From positions 1 through 42,895 of the forward strand of contig JAEDCY010000022.1 of the NCBI GenBank assembly GCA_016293915.1: 42,895 bases of DNA, in the 5' to 3' direction. The translations under genes and the position numbers were made by a program. The DNA comes from Treponema sp. (GTDB lineage: Bacteria > Spirochaetota > Spirochaetia > Treponematales > Treponemataceae). The stretch's first letter is position 1. Each line of letters starts with the position of its first letter. Of the stretch, positions 1-7,917 are shown piece after piece. The notes beneath the pieces are model-generated. The model worked only from the letters and a program-made list of their open reading frames with translations, was not told where the DNA came from and ran no database searches.

Positions 1-75
1 TGAAGTGTAATGCTATATGTTGCTTTTGTTTACGAGGTTAGAATTGACGGATACGCTTGATATAGAAGATGATGC

Positions 76-168
76 GGTGGTTGAGTAGGCGTAGTCGTAT
101 CGAAACTACCGTGGATTTCGGCTCATAAAGTGGTTTCGATACACCTGCTTCGCAGGTACTCAACCACC
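76..168. repeat. Inverted pair of covarying hairpin repeats (pair 1)
   Basis: Copy A spans 76-110 on the plus strand and copy B spans 130-168 in the opposite orientation, with 19 bases between them. Each has the conserved ends GGTGGTTGAGTA and TATCGAAACCAC (copy A has one change, CTACC). The inner stem of copy B is ACCTGC-GAA-GCAGGT; that of copy A is GGC-GTA-GTC with a wobble pair. Copy B ends two bases before the helicase stop codon, so it could act as a 3' mRNA hairpin. The arrangement resembles REP/BIME elements; no transposase of that kind is visible in this window. Bases 1-75 hold nothing I recognise. Confidence 0.85.
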
Positions 169-170
169 GG

Positions 171-2804
171 CTATTTATACAATCCGTTAACCAGCGCCAG
201 TGCTTTATTGATTGTGGCGGATTCTTCTTTGCTCCAATCTACATTTTCTTCTACAAGAGTTTCGAGGCTTGAATGAGTTTCCATAAGTGCAGTAGAAAAG
301 CCTCGTGAAACTTTGAACCAGTAGCTGCCGTTTCCATTATTGTAAAGAGTGATGAAACCGTATTCGCGTCCTTTTTGTTTTGCAATTGCTGTTCTAAGAA
401 TAAAGGAAAGAGAATCTACAAGCTGTTCCTTTTGGAGCGGATTGTTTACGTCTACATTCATGTGGCGGTTCCATTTTTTTTCAGCCAGAGGATGAAGATC
501 AAGAGTATTTGCCAGTTCAATAATAAGTGAAACTTTTTCTCCTGTAAGTATAGTACCACCATCAGACAATGTAACAATTCCTTTCATCTGACCGGCATTA
601 TTCAGTTTATTTTTATTCTTTTCATTTTGGAGTGCAGAAAGAAGATTTTCAAGTGGCAGTAAAGCGGTCTTTTTTCCTTTGACTTTTTTTGTTGCAAAAA
701 GAAATCCTCCCAGAGAAAGTGAATCTTCTGCAAGTGGTTCGTTGTGGTTTGAAAGTCCTGCGAGTGCTGCCGCTTTTTTTGCCTTCTTTCCGTTTTTGCG
801 CTGCTCTTCTGCTTCCTGACGACGCAAGGCTTTTGCAGCCCTGTTTCTATCCTGTTCAAGCATGCGTTCTTCGCGGGAAGTATCTTTTGCTTTTTTGCAG
901 GCCATAAGACGCTCAAACAATTCAGGATTAATTGTATCCAGCATAGGGCGGGTGAGAGGTGAAACACTCGAAGCGTAAATGCGGCTTGTTCTGATAATTT
1001 CTCCTGCAACAATAAATACAGGATCTTTTTTGAACATAACACTGCCCGGATGAATACAGATATGGTCTGCTGTGAGGCTTCTGTAACTTTCACGACCGGT
1101 GCGGATACATACAAACTGAAGCATTCCTGCAGCAATACAGCAAAGGTAATCCTGCACGCTGCCTTTTCCTTCAACGACAGGTATTCCCATTTTTTCACTT
1201 ACGATTTCTATGAGCTGCTCGTTAATGTTTTCGATTTCAGCCATTACACGTTCATCAAGATAATTCTTCTTGCAGAATTTTTCACGGTTATCTGTGTCTT
1301 TGAAGGCTTTGAGGATATTAAGATATGTACAGAAATCTCCCTGAATATCTTGAAAGCGGTGGTGGGCCTTGCGGGCTTCCATCTCTTCATTTGGCGGAAG
1401 TACGAATGGTGAGTTTGCGCTAAGGAAGGAAGCTGCTATAAGTGCTTTATCAAGAACATCCGGGAAGCGCATGATTGATTCAACAATGATACGGCTGATT
1501 CTTGGTTCGAGCGGGAATTTTACCATCATCTGTCCAATTGAAGACAGGGTATTGTCTTCTTCAAGAGCACCAAGAATATGAAGCGTATCAACAGCACCGA
1601 TGATTCCTTCGCGACCAGGGTTTGCAATAAAATCAAAATTAAAAAAGTCTGTAATACCAAGTTCGCTCATACGGAGAACTACTTCGCTGAGGTCTGTGCG
1701 ATATATCTCTTCGGTAGTATATTCAGGACGGAGGTCAAAGTCTTTGCGGGAATAGAGCCGGTAGCAGGTACCAGGCTGTGTTCGTCCAGCGCGTCCTTTA
1801 CGCTGATTGCAGGATGCGCGCGACACTGGAGACTCTATGAGGCTTGATGTGTAGGTGCGCGGGCTGTAAAAGTTCAATTTACAGAGACCAGAATCAATTA
1901 CAGTTGTAACGTCGCTGATGGTTACCGAGGTCTCTGCAATATTCGTAGAAATTACTACCTTGCGTTTTCCTTCAGGAGCTTTTTCAAAAACTCTTTCCTG
2001 TTCCTCTTTTGGAAGACGACCGTAAAGTGGCAGAATGTGAAGTTTGCGTCCAATAGGAGAGTAGTAAAGCTTATCCATACAATCCTTAATGATTTTTTCA
2101 CCAGGAAGGAAAATAAGAATTGCACCGTCTTCGTCATTGTCGAGAACTCGGTCTACGGTGTTGTAGATTTTTGTAAGAATCTGGTCGCAGCCTGAATCAG
2201 TTGTTGTTGTAGAACCGCCGGGTACAGGATCGTAAACCAGAGCAACCGGGAATGTTACTGTATCAATTGAAACAATAGGTGCGTTATCAAAATATTCGGA
2301 GAAAACTTTTGTGTTCATGGTAGCTGAACTTACGATTACGCGGAAGTCTTTGCGTTCACGGAGAACTCGCTTCACAAGGCCGAGTACAAAGTCAATGTTG
2401 AGACTTCGTTCATGCGCTTCATCAATCATAAGTACACTGTATTTAGAAAGCCATGGATCCAGTTTCATTTCCTGCAGCAGGATTCCATCCGTCATGATTT
2501 TAATGCGTGTGTCGTTATTTGTGTAATCTTCAAAACGCATCTTATAGCCGACCAGACCCGGGTAAGTCGTGCCTAACTGTTTTGAAATGAATTCACTTAT
2601 GCTGAGTGCTGCAATACGGCGGGGCTGTGTTACACCAATCATGCCGCTTGTCGCATAGCCTGCCTCATACAAAATGACTGGAATCTGAGTTGTTTTTCCT
2701 GAACCGGTAGGACTTTCTACAATTACAACCTGATTGCTTTCAAGACAGTCCAATATTTTTTGTTTCTGTGCGTATACGGGAAGTGATTTGTAATCTATTG
2801 CCAT
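171..2804 (-). CDS. DEAH-box ATP-dependent RNA helicase, HrpA/DHX-like
   Basis: An 877-residue superfamily 2 helicase expected to unwind or remodel RNA in the cytoplasm using ATP. Visible motifs are Walker A GSGKTT (34-39), DEAH (128-131), SAT (160-162), STNIAETS (286-293) and QRKGRAGR (334-341). They are followed by the helicase-associated helical region and an OB-like stretch ending near residue 640. Beyond it lies a Lys/Arg/Glu-rich linker (about 650-700) and roughly 180 residues I cannot assign to a family. The length is near that of HrpB, but the LPLYG and NIAETS context is closer to HrpA/DHX proteins, so I give no symbol. The ATG overlaps the last 10 bases of the upstream capA-like gene, suggesting translational coupling. 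A hairpin repeat abuts the stop codon. Confidence 0.9.
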   Translation of the reverse strand: MAIDYKSLPVYAQKQKILDCLESNQVVIVESPTGSGKTTQIPVILYEAGYATSGMIGVTQPRRIAALSISEFISKQLGTTYPGLVGYKMRFEDYTNNDTRIKIMTDGILLQEMKLDPWLSKYSVLMIDEAHERSLNIDFVLGLVKRVLRERKDFRVIVSSATMNTKVFSEYFDNAPIVSIDTVTFPVALVYDPVPGGSTTTTDSGCDQILTKIYNTVDRVLDNDEDGAILIFLPGEKIIKDCMDKLYYSPIGRKLHILPLYGRLPKEEQERVFEKAPEGKRKVVISTNIAETSVTISDVTTVIDSGLCKLNFYSPRTYTSSLIESPVSRASCNQRKGRAGRTQPGTCYRLYSRKDFDLRPEYTTEEIYRTDLSEVVLRMSELGITDFFNFDFIANPGREGIIGAVDTLHILGALEEDNTLSSIGQMMVKFPLEPRISRIIVESIMRFPDVLDKALIAASFLSANSPFVLPPNEEMEARKAHHRFQDIQGDFCTYLNILKAFKDTDNREKFCKKNYLDERVMAEIENINEQLIEIVSEKMGIPVVEGKGSVQDYLCCIAAGMLQFVCIRTGRESYRSLTADHICIHPGSVMFKKDPVFIVAGEIIRTSRIYASSVSPLTRPMLDTINPELFERLMACKKAKDTSREERMLEQDRNRAAKALRRQEAEEQRKNGKKAKKAAALAGLSNHNEPLAEDSLSLGGFLFATKKVKGKKTALLPLENLLSALQNEKNKNKLNNAGQMKGIVTLSDGGTILTGEKVSLIIELANTLDLHPLAEKKWNRHMNVDVNNPLQKEQLVDSLSFILRTAIAKQKGREYGFITLYNNGNGSYWFKVSRGFSTALMETHSSLETLVEENVDWSKEESATINKALALVNGLYK

Positions 2805-4036
2805 TCTATTAAATCCTTTGTTGCTTCTTTATTGATTTTGATACGGCGTTCAATATATTTTGCCCAGTTTGTGCGTGGAACGTCGTAAAGATAATCTACA
2901 AAATCCTGATTGAGTGGTTTGATAACGTACTCATTCGCAGTGTTTATGTAGGTTGTTATAAAATAAGGTTCGCATTTTTTGATTTTCATGGAACCGTCTT
3001 TTTCTCTGTGCATTGTGACAATGTAAAAAAGTCCGTCACCGGTGTTGTCGCGTTCACTGGCCGGGTTTTTTGAGGTGAGTTCAGGTTTTGTGCGCTGGCC
3101 GGAAATTGTATTTCCGTTGGCATACATGATAAGCTTGTCGCGGCCGGTTTTTGTATTCACTACGATTTTTCGATCTTTAATTATGTGTGCATGGTTAGCC
3201 CAGACTACGTCAGCTCCGGCTTCGAGCAAATCCATATAATACTGATTCTGCTTTTCTGTGATATTTCGGGTGTACTCTGGTTCACTTGTATGAATTGAAA
3301 TTATAAAAAGGTCGCAGGGATTTGCCTGTCTAAGTTCTTTAGCATATTTTATGAAAGCTTTGCGTGAATCAGAATCAGGTTTTATAAAATTAATGTAATC
3401 TGAAGCGTCCGGGCGATTCAAAAGTTCAGTTATTGGCAGAAAAAGAATTTTCCAGCCGTTTGCTTCAAAATAGTTATAGGTTAGGGCATAAAGCTTTGAA
3501 TCGGCGGTTTCCTTTGTTCCGGAAAAATAAATGTCATTTCCAAAACTTTCTTTTGTGTATTGTGTAATTGCCTGGGTTGTTTTTATTGTTTCTAGAATAC
3601 CGTTTTTGTACTGATCGTTAGTGTGATTATTGCAGAGGGAAAAAACATCAAAACCTGCATCAACTGCCGCCTGAACATATTTTTGCGTCATGTTAAAGTT
3701 AGGGTAAGAAGAAGCAGCTTTTGTTCTGTCTAACGGAGCTTCAATGTTAGCAAAGGCTAAGTCAGCGTCAGAGATTACTTCGCGTACATCCCGCCAGATT
3801 TTTTCGTAAGTTGTAATATAGTAGTTTACCGAGTGAGCCATAATGTCACCGGCAAAAAGAAGGGTGATTGTATCTTTGTCGTGTTTGGGTTTAGTGAAGT
3901 TTTCTTGCGGGGGTTCTTCAAGAGAGACTTCCTCTGCAGGTTCCTTTATGATTTGTGAAGTAGTACCACAGGAAAAAAATAATATGGAGATGAAAAGAAA
4001 AGATAAAAATGATGAAATGTGGAATTTTAAATTCAC
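2795..4036 (-). CDS. CapA-like metallophosphatase-fold lipoprotein
   Basis: About 413 residues beginning at a GTG codon, chosen because GGAG sits five bases upstream and because the protein then starts with a lipoprotein signal (hydrophobic run followed by FFSC at about residues 20-23, a relaxed spirochaetal lipobox). A longer frame to 4138 would read through a hairpin repeat and is unlikely. The mature part matches the bacterial CapA family (PGA_cap): metal-site motifs GDIMAHS, an N-x-E-x-P motif, NNHTND and HAHI are visible in order. CapA proteins take part in capsular poly-gamma-glutamate synthesis in bacilli; most spirochaetal homologues have no proven role, so capsule function here is only a family inference. 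It probably forms an operon with the overlapping helicase. Confidence 0.85.
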   Translation of the reverse strand: MNLKFHISSFLSFLFISILFFSCGTTSQIIKEPAEEVSLEEPPQENFTKPKHDKDTITLLFAGDIMAHSVNYYITTYEKIWRDVREVISDADLAFANIEAPLDRTKAASSYPNFNMTQKYVQAAVDAGFDVFSLCNNHTNDQYKNGILETIKTTQAITQYTKESFGNDIYFSGTKETADSKLYALTYNYFEANGWKILFLPITELLNRPDASDYINFIKPDSDSRKAFIKYAKELRQANPCDLFIISIHTSEPEYTRNITEKQNQYYMDLLEAGADVVWANHAHIIKDRKIVVNTKTGRDKLIMYANGNTISGQRTKPELTSKNPASERDNTGDGLFYIVTMHREKDGSMKIKKCEPYFITTYINTANEYVIKPLNQDFVDYLYDVPRTNWAKYIERRIKINKEATKDLIEWQ

Positions 4037-4041
4037 TTCTT

Positions 4042-4045
4042 CTCC
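4042..4045 (-). promoter_or_regulatory. Shine-Dalgarno fixing the GTG start of the CapA-like gene
   Basis: GGAG on the minus strand lies five bases before the GTG at 4036. It decides between that start and an ATG 34 codons upstream that has no such site and would code through repeat DNA. Confidence 0.75.
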
Positions 4046-4052
4046 AAAATAC

Positions 4053-4148
4053 GATGGTTGAGTAAGCCGAAGGCTGTATCGAAACCACCTTGTGAGCTGA
4101 TAAAACGGTGGTTTCGATAAACCCGCTTTCGCGGGCACTCAACCACCG
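4053..4148. repeat. Inverted pair of covarying hairpin repeats (pair 2)
   Basis: Copy A covers 4053-4089 (inner stem AGCC-GAA-GGCT) and the oppositely oriented copy B covers 4107-4148 (inner stem CCCGC-GAAA-GCGGG). They lie between the purA stop codon and the CapA-like start, both genes reading leftward. Copy B begins ten bases after the purA stop and could serve as its 3' hairpin. The 17-base spacer partly resembles that of pair 1. Confidence 0.85.
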
Positions 4149-4158
4149 TTAATAGCTT

Positions 4159-5382
4159 TTATTTCCAGATCTTCTCGCGAACGAATGTCTGGTTTCTGTC
4201 TGCACCTACAGAAACGATTCCAACCTTTGTGCCTGTAAAGTCTTCGATGAACTCTACATAATTGCGGGCAGCCTTTGGAAGCTTCTTGTAAGATGTACAC
4301 TTTGTAATGTCAGCCTTCCAGCCGTCGAACTTCTGAAGAACAGGTTTTGCCTTATTCAAATCAGGAATTGAAGCAGGAAAGTCTGTTACAATTTTTCCGT
4401 CGATATCGTAAGCAACACATGCTTCGATTTCGTTCATATCATCATAAATATCAAGGTGAGTAAGAACAAGGTTATCGATTGAGTTTACGTGACAAGCATA
4501 GCGGAGAGCTACGAGGTCAAGGTAACCGCAGCGGCGTGGACGTCCTGTTGTTACACCAAACTCATTACCTGTGTTACGAACGTAGTCGCAAAGTTCGCCT
4601 TCTGTATCAGCATTGAATTCAGATGGCATTGGACCATTTCCTACACGAGTTTCATAAGCCTTGAATACACCGTAAATCTTGTCGAGGGCCTTAGGACCAA
4701 TTCCAGAACCTGTTGCAGCACCAGCTGAACAAGAAGCACCAGAAGATACATACGGATATGTACCAGAGTCCAGGTCGAGCATAGCACCCTGTGCACCTTC
4801 GAAAAGAATATTGTCGTTGCGGAATTCGTACATTTTAGCAGCGATGTTTACGCGCATAGAAATCAATTTGTCTTTGAACTGTTCAAGGAATTTCTTGTCT
4901 GTATCATCGAGGTCGTTCCACTTTTCATCCCAGTCAAGGTCTGCAAGGCGGATACCGTCACGTTCAGATTTCATAGAATAAGTAGTTCCGATTCCGCGGC
5001 CAGTTGTACCGATAGGGCGCTTGCGGGCTGCGTCGCGAGCCTTATCCATTTCGCGATATCCAGGAAGAGTAAGGTGAGCACGGTCAGAAATGAATACGCG
5101 GCCTTCCCAGTTAATTCCGTTATCCTTGAGCATCTGAAGTTCTTTGAAGAGAGCTTCAGGGTCAATTACCATTCCGCTGCCAAGGAAAACTGATTTTTCA
5201 GGGTAGAGGATTCCAGACGGAACCTGATGGAGAGCGTACTTCTTTCCATCCACTACGATTGTGTGACCTGCATTAGCGCCGCCCGCAAAACGAACAACGT
5301 ATTTTGCATCCTGTGCAAGGTAGTCTACGATTTTTCCCTTGCCTTCATCGCCCCACTGGGCACCCATAACTACTACGTTCAT
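4159..5382 (-). CDS. purA: Adenylosuccinate synthetase
   Basis: About 407 residues. It converts IMP, aspartate and GTP to adenylosuccinate, the first committed step from IMP to AMP, in the cytoplasm. The N-terminal GDEGKGKIVD phosphate-binding loop, the TTGRPRRCGYLD segment, the HLDIYDD segment and the C-terminal VGADRNQTF are all present, and the length is close to the family norm. I start at 5382 because AAAGGAG lies seven bases upstream and the protein then begins with the canonical MNVVVMGAQWGDEGKGK. The frame stays open 48 codons further upstream, but that stretch is full of hairpins and is better read as leader RNA. The other IMP branch enzyme, guaB, lies 2.5 kb away on the opposite strand. 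Confidence 0.97.
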   Translation of the reverse strand: MNVVVMGAQWGDEGKGKIVDYLAQDAKYVVRFAGGANAGHTIVVDGKKYALHQVPSGILYPEKSVFLGSGMVIDPEALFKELQMLKDNGINWEGRVFISDRAHLTLPGYREMDKARDAARKRPIGTTGRGIGTTYSMKSERDGIRLADLDWDEKWNDLDDTDKKFLEQFKDKLISMRVNIAAKMYEFRNDNILFEGAQGAMLDLDSGTYPYVSSGASCSAGAATGSGIGPKALDKIYGVFKAYETRVGNGPMPSEFNADTEGELCDYVRNTGNEFGVTTGRPRRCGYLDLVALRYACHVNSIDNLVLTHLDIYDDMNEIEACVAYDIDGKIVTDFPASIPDLNKAKPVLQKFDGWKADITKCTSYKKLPKAARNYVEFIEDFTGTKVGIVSVGADRNQTFVREKIWK

Positions 5383-5560
5383 GGATTTTCTCCTTTTCCG
5401 ATGAATCATCTCGGAAATCAGATTATGAGAGTCGGCAAGCACAGCTTGCCTCTGTGCCGTTTTTTCGATGAACCTAAACAAACCGCTAAAGCGCTTTGTT
5501 TTTAACGGTTCTTCGATTTTAGGCATATAAAAAGCCGAAGAATCATCTCAGCGTTTTTAC
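5383..5560 (-). promoter_or_regulatory. Structured 5' leader of purA, possible attenuator
   Basis: Roughly 178 transcribed bases precede purA. Three hairpins are visible: GGCAAGC-ACA-GCTTGCC (5434-5450), AACCG...CGGTT (5481-5510, enclosing AAAGCGCTTT), and TCGATGAACC pairing with GGTTCTTCGA (5465-5474 with 5507-5516, one mismatch). The last two compete for the same bases, 5507-5510, so they are mutually exclusive. A 15-base near-perfect direct repeat (5398-5412 and 5535-5549, one mismatch) flanks the region. It matches no purine riboswitch consensus I know. Confidence 0.45.
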
Positions 5561-5566
5561 TATAGC

Positions 5567-5595
5567 AATATAGCACAAAAGAAAGTTTGTGTCAT
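5567..5595 (-). promoter_or_regulatory. Predicted purA promoter
   Basis: On the minus strand ATGACA (5590-5595) is followed by a 17-base spacer and TGC-TATATT, an extended -10 (5567-5575). The -35 overlaps that of the divergent RHS-like gene. This is a sequence prediction only. Confidence 0.5.
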
Positions 5596-5615
5596 TCACA
5601 ATAATCTGATATAAT
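5587..5615 (+). promoter_or_regulatory. Predicted promoter of the RHS-like gene
   Basis: TTGTGT (5587-5592), a 17-base spacer and TGA-TATAAT (extended -10, hexamer 5610-5615) lie 57 bases before the start codon. The -35 overlaps the opposing purA -35 by three bases, so the two promoters may compete. Confidence 0.5.
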
Positions 5616-5671
5616 AATCTGTAATAAAGTTTTTACTATATTAAAAAAAAATTATATATTGGAGTGAGTTT

Positions 5672-7684
5672 ATGTCATGCGAATATAAAAAAGTTTCTTT
5701 GAAAGTTTTAATCCTTGTTTTTACAATTCTTCTGCAAACGACTTTATTTGCCCAAAATCAGAATCAAAACCGTATAAATGAAATACTCGCTGTTTCTGTT
5801 TCAGATACAGCAGGAGATCCTGTAAGGATTACAACGGGTGCCTATGAGCAGACTGAAACAGATATATTAAAACAAAATGTAATTAATCTTATAGTCCAGA
5901 GAGTTTATCAATCAACAAAAGATGTGACTGGAAGCTTTGGTTTAGGATGGTCTACAAATCTTGATGAAAGAGTTATTCTTGGAACAAAAGCGAATGTTCA
6001 GGATATTTATGATGCTTATGCAGAATACCTGCTTGAACTGGAAACAAACCTCAAAGCTATGGAAAATCAGATTAAAGAAGATTTCTTTGTGGAAGATCCT
6101 TATAGTGTAGTCGACGAGGCTAATATCCGGATAAAAACTGCGGAAGAGTTACTGAAAAAGCTGAATGAATTAAAAAAGGAATATGAAGATACAAAAAAGA
6201 AAACAGAAGAGGCTGAACAGGAACTTCAAATGACAAAAAGTCGAAAGGAACGGAATAAAAAAGCAATGTTCAAAGGACTTGGTCTTTATTTTGAGGAAAC
6301 AGGATTAGATACTGTTACATATGTTGATGAAGGCGGATATCCATATTTAATGTATCAGCATGAAAATTATTCCAATGTCTGGCAGTCCAAAGACAGGGAT
6401 TGTGTATGTGTGTTTGAAAATGATGAATATACTGTATATAAAGGTTCTGTGAAAAAAACTTGTGACTACAAGGGGTTTATCATAAGAGAAACTGATTATT
6501 ATGGAAACACTATAGAATATATTCGTGATGAAGATGAAAAGATAAAATTTATAAAATCCTCTTTTGGAGAAAGTTTTGCTGTCGAATATGAAAATAATTT
6601 TATAAAAAAAATCGTAAATGAAAGAGATCCGTCAGAAAATGTTCTTTATTATTATGAAGGCGACAGAATGACAGGAACAAAGGATACAGATGGAGATTAT
6701 GTTTCTATAGGTTATGATAAGCATGGGCTTATCAATTCTATTGGAAAAAATGATGGAAGTGCCTACACGATTATTTATGATGACCAGCTTTCGGAAGGGG
6801 AGATTCTTGCAACTCAACTTGTAAATGAAGAAGGGAAAAGCCAGCGTTTTGAGTATAACCGAAAGGATAAAATAACTGCATTTATTGACAGAGACGGCTG
6901 GAAGACTGTTTATCATTATAATAATAAACACAGAACTACGAAACTGGAAAAATATGATCCGGATGGAAACATTGTAAAGAATACCGAACAGCCGCAGAAT
7001 GAAAAGGAGTTTCTATGGAATGATGATGGAAGTGTTCTTGAATGCAAGGAAAATGAAAAAACTATATACAGAAAACTTTTTAATTCTAAAGGTCAGACAA
7101 TTCGTTATGTAGACTGTAGAAATGAAAAAGAAATAATCCATGATTATGAATATGATAATTTTGGAAATATCAGTAAAGATAGTGTTAAAAATAACATAAA
7201 AGAGATGGAGTATGATTCACGGAACAGACTAACAAAGCTTATTCAAAATGGAAAGCTTTTAAGTAATTATGATTATGAAAAGGATGGAAAAATCCACCGA
7301 ATCAATTATTCAAATAACCTTGTTATGGAAATTGAATATAATGGAAGAAAGGATCTGATTGCTATAACGTTTACTGATAACAATAACGGCAAAAGAATAA
7401 TTACAGAGATTGAATATGACCATCACCATATGCCTCTCAGAGTTTATAAGGGAGATGGAAATAAACGTGAATTAAAGAAGGTCTTTACTTATACTGATGA
7501 AAGCTGGCTGCTTTCGAGTGAAATAGAAGGCGTAAAAAAGACTTTTGATGGATATGCTAAAGAGAAATTATCTTTTGAAGATTTATGGGATATCCCAGAC
7601 ATCAGTAATTCAGATAATGATGCATATATATATAAAGATGAAAATGGAATAGAGAGTCTGAAACAAAAATTATTTGCCGAATAA
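5672..7684 (+). CDS. Secreted RHS/YD-repeat-like protein with an inserted coiled coil
   Basis: A 670-residue protein with an N-terminal signal peptide (about residues 1-27, ending LFAQ). Residues 45-100 resemble the start of RHS proteins (GDP...TG.Y.QTETDI, then GSFGLGWSTN). A strongly charged predicted coiled coil (about 105-200) interrupts the normal flow, after which YD-type repeats (YDNFGN, YDSRNRL, YDYEKDGK, YDHHHMPL) run to about 620. The conserved RHS core motif with its DPxGL sequence, and any toxin-like C-terminal domain, are absent; the protein simply ends. GGAG precedes the ATG by eight bases. It may be a secreted surface or shell-like protein; I infer no toxin activity. It stands alone between the two IMP branch-point enzymes. 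Confidence 0.8.
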   Translation: MSCEYKKVSLKVLILVFTILLQTTLFAQNQNQNRINEILAVSVSDTAGDPVRITTGAYEQTETDILKQNVINLIVQRVYQSTKDVTGSFGLGWSTNLDERVILGTKANVQDIYDAYAEYLLELETNLKAMENQIKEDFFVEDPYSVVDEANIRIKTAEELLKKLNELKKEYEDTKKKTEEAEQELQMTKSRKERNKKAMFKGLGLYFEETGLDTVTYVDEGGYPYLMYQHENYSNVWQSKDRDCVCVFENDEYTVYKGSVKKTCDYKGFIIRETDYYGNTIEYIRDEDEKIKFIKSSFGESFAVEYENNFIKKIVNERDPSENVLYYYEGDRMTGTKDTDGDYVSIGYDKHGLINSIGKNDGSAYTIIYDDQLSEGEILATQLVNEEGKSQRFEYNRKDKITAFIDRDGWKTVYHYNNKHRTTKLEKYDPDGNIVKNTEQPQNEKEFLWNDDGSVLECKENEKTIYRKLFNSKGQTIRYVDCRNEKEIIHDYEYDNFGNISKDSVKNNIKEMEYDSRNRLTKLIQNGKLLSNYDYEKDGKIHRINYSNNLVMEIEYNGRKDLIAITFTDNNNGKRIITEIEYDHHHMPLRVYKGDGNKRELKKVFTYTDESWLLSSEIEGVKKTFDGYAKEKLSFEDLWDIPDISNSDNDAYIYKDENGIESLKQKLFAE

Positions 7685-7694
7685 AAAAAAATCT

Positions 7695-7723
7695 ATTCCA
7701 ATTTCTTCATTTATTTGCTATAA
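7695..7723 (+). promoter_or_regulatory. Predicted guaB promoter
   Basis: TTCCAA (7695-7700), a 17-base spacer and TGC-TATAAT (extended -10, hexamer 7718-7723). It would give a leader of about 190 bases before guaB. Confidence 0.5.
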
Positions 7724-7763
7724 TTCTCGATTAATATTTTTATTCAGATTTTATTAAGGAAAT

Positions 7764-7800
7764 AAACATAAAAATGACAAAATGGGTCATTTTTATGTTT
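7764..7800 (+). terminator. Perfect 15-bp stem-loop: RHS terminator or guaB attenuator
   Basis: The arms 7764-7778 and 7786-7800 are perfectly complementary around a 7-base loop, and the right arm is T-rich (GTCATTTTTATGTTT). It lies 80 bases after the RHS-like stop codon, but also downstream of the predicted guaB promoter, so it could end the first transcript, attenuate the second, or both. The stem is AT-rich and its strength is uncertain. Confidence 0.45.
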
Positions 7801-7802
7801 TG

Positions 7803-7861
7803 CAAGTTTGCGTTGCAACCTTGTTATAAACTGTACATTCTCACTTCGTTGCGAATGTACA
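7803..7861. repeat. Two-hairpin element in the guaB leader, related to 38419-38464
   Basis: The first hairpin is CAAGTTTGC-GTT-GCAACCTTG (7803-7823, one mismatch). The second pairs TGTACATTC (7832-7840) with GAATGTACA (7853-7861) around a loop containing TTCGTTGCG. The first hairpin is nearly identical to 38419-38439, and both are followed by GCGAA-type sequence. A further small hairpin, ATCAATT-CGGA-AATTGAT, follows at 7868-7885. Confidence 0.6.
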
Positions 7862-7917
7862 AAAAAAATCAATTCGGAAATTGATATTTCCTCATTAATT
7901 TTTTTTAGGAGAACCAA

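Noticed and set aside
4037..4138. N-terminal extension of the CapA-like protein to an ATG at 4138
   Set aside because: It would translate a pair of hairpin repeats and bury the lipoprotein signal; the GTG at 4036 has a good ribosome site.
5383..5526. 48-codon in-frame extension upstream of purA
   Set aside because: The canonical start has a strong AAAGGAG, and the extension is composed of hairpins with no conserved protein feature.
5672..7684. RHS toxin/immunity system
   Set aside because: There is no core-cleavage motif, no variable toxin domain and no small immunity gene downstream.
7724..7917. Known purine riboswitch in front of guaB
   Set aside because: The conserved junction sequences of the guanine/adenine aptamer are not present; only simple hairpins are seen.
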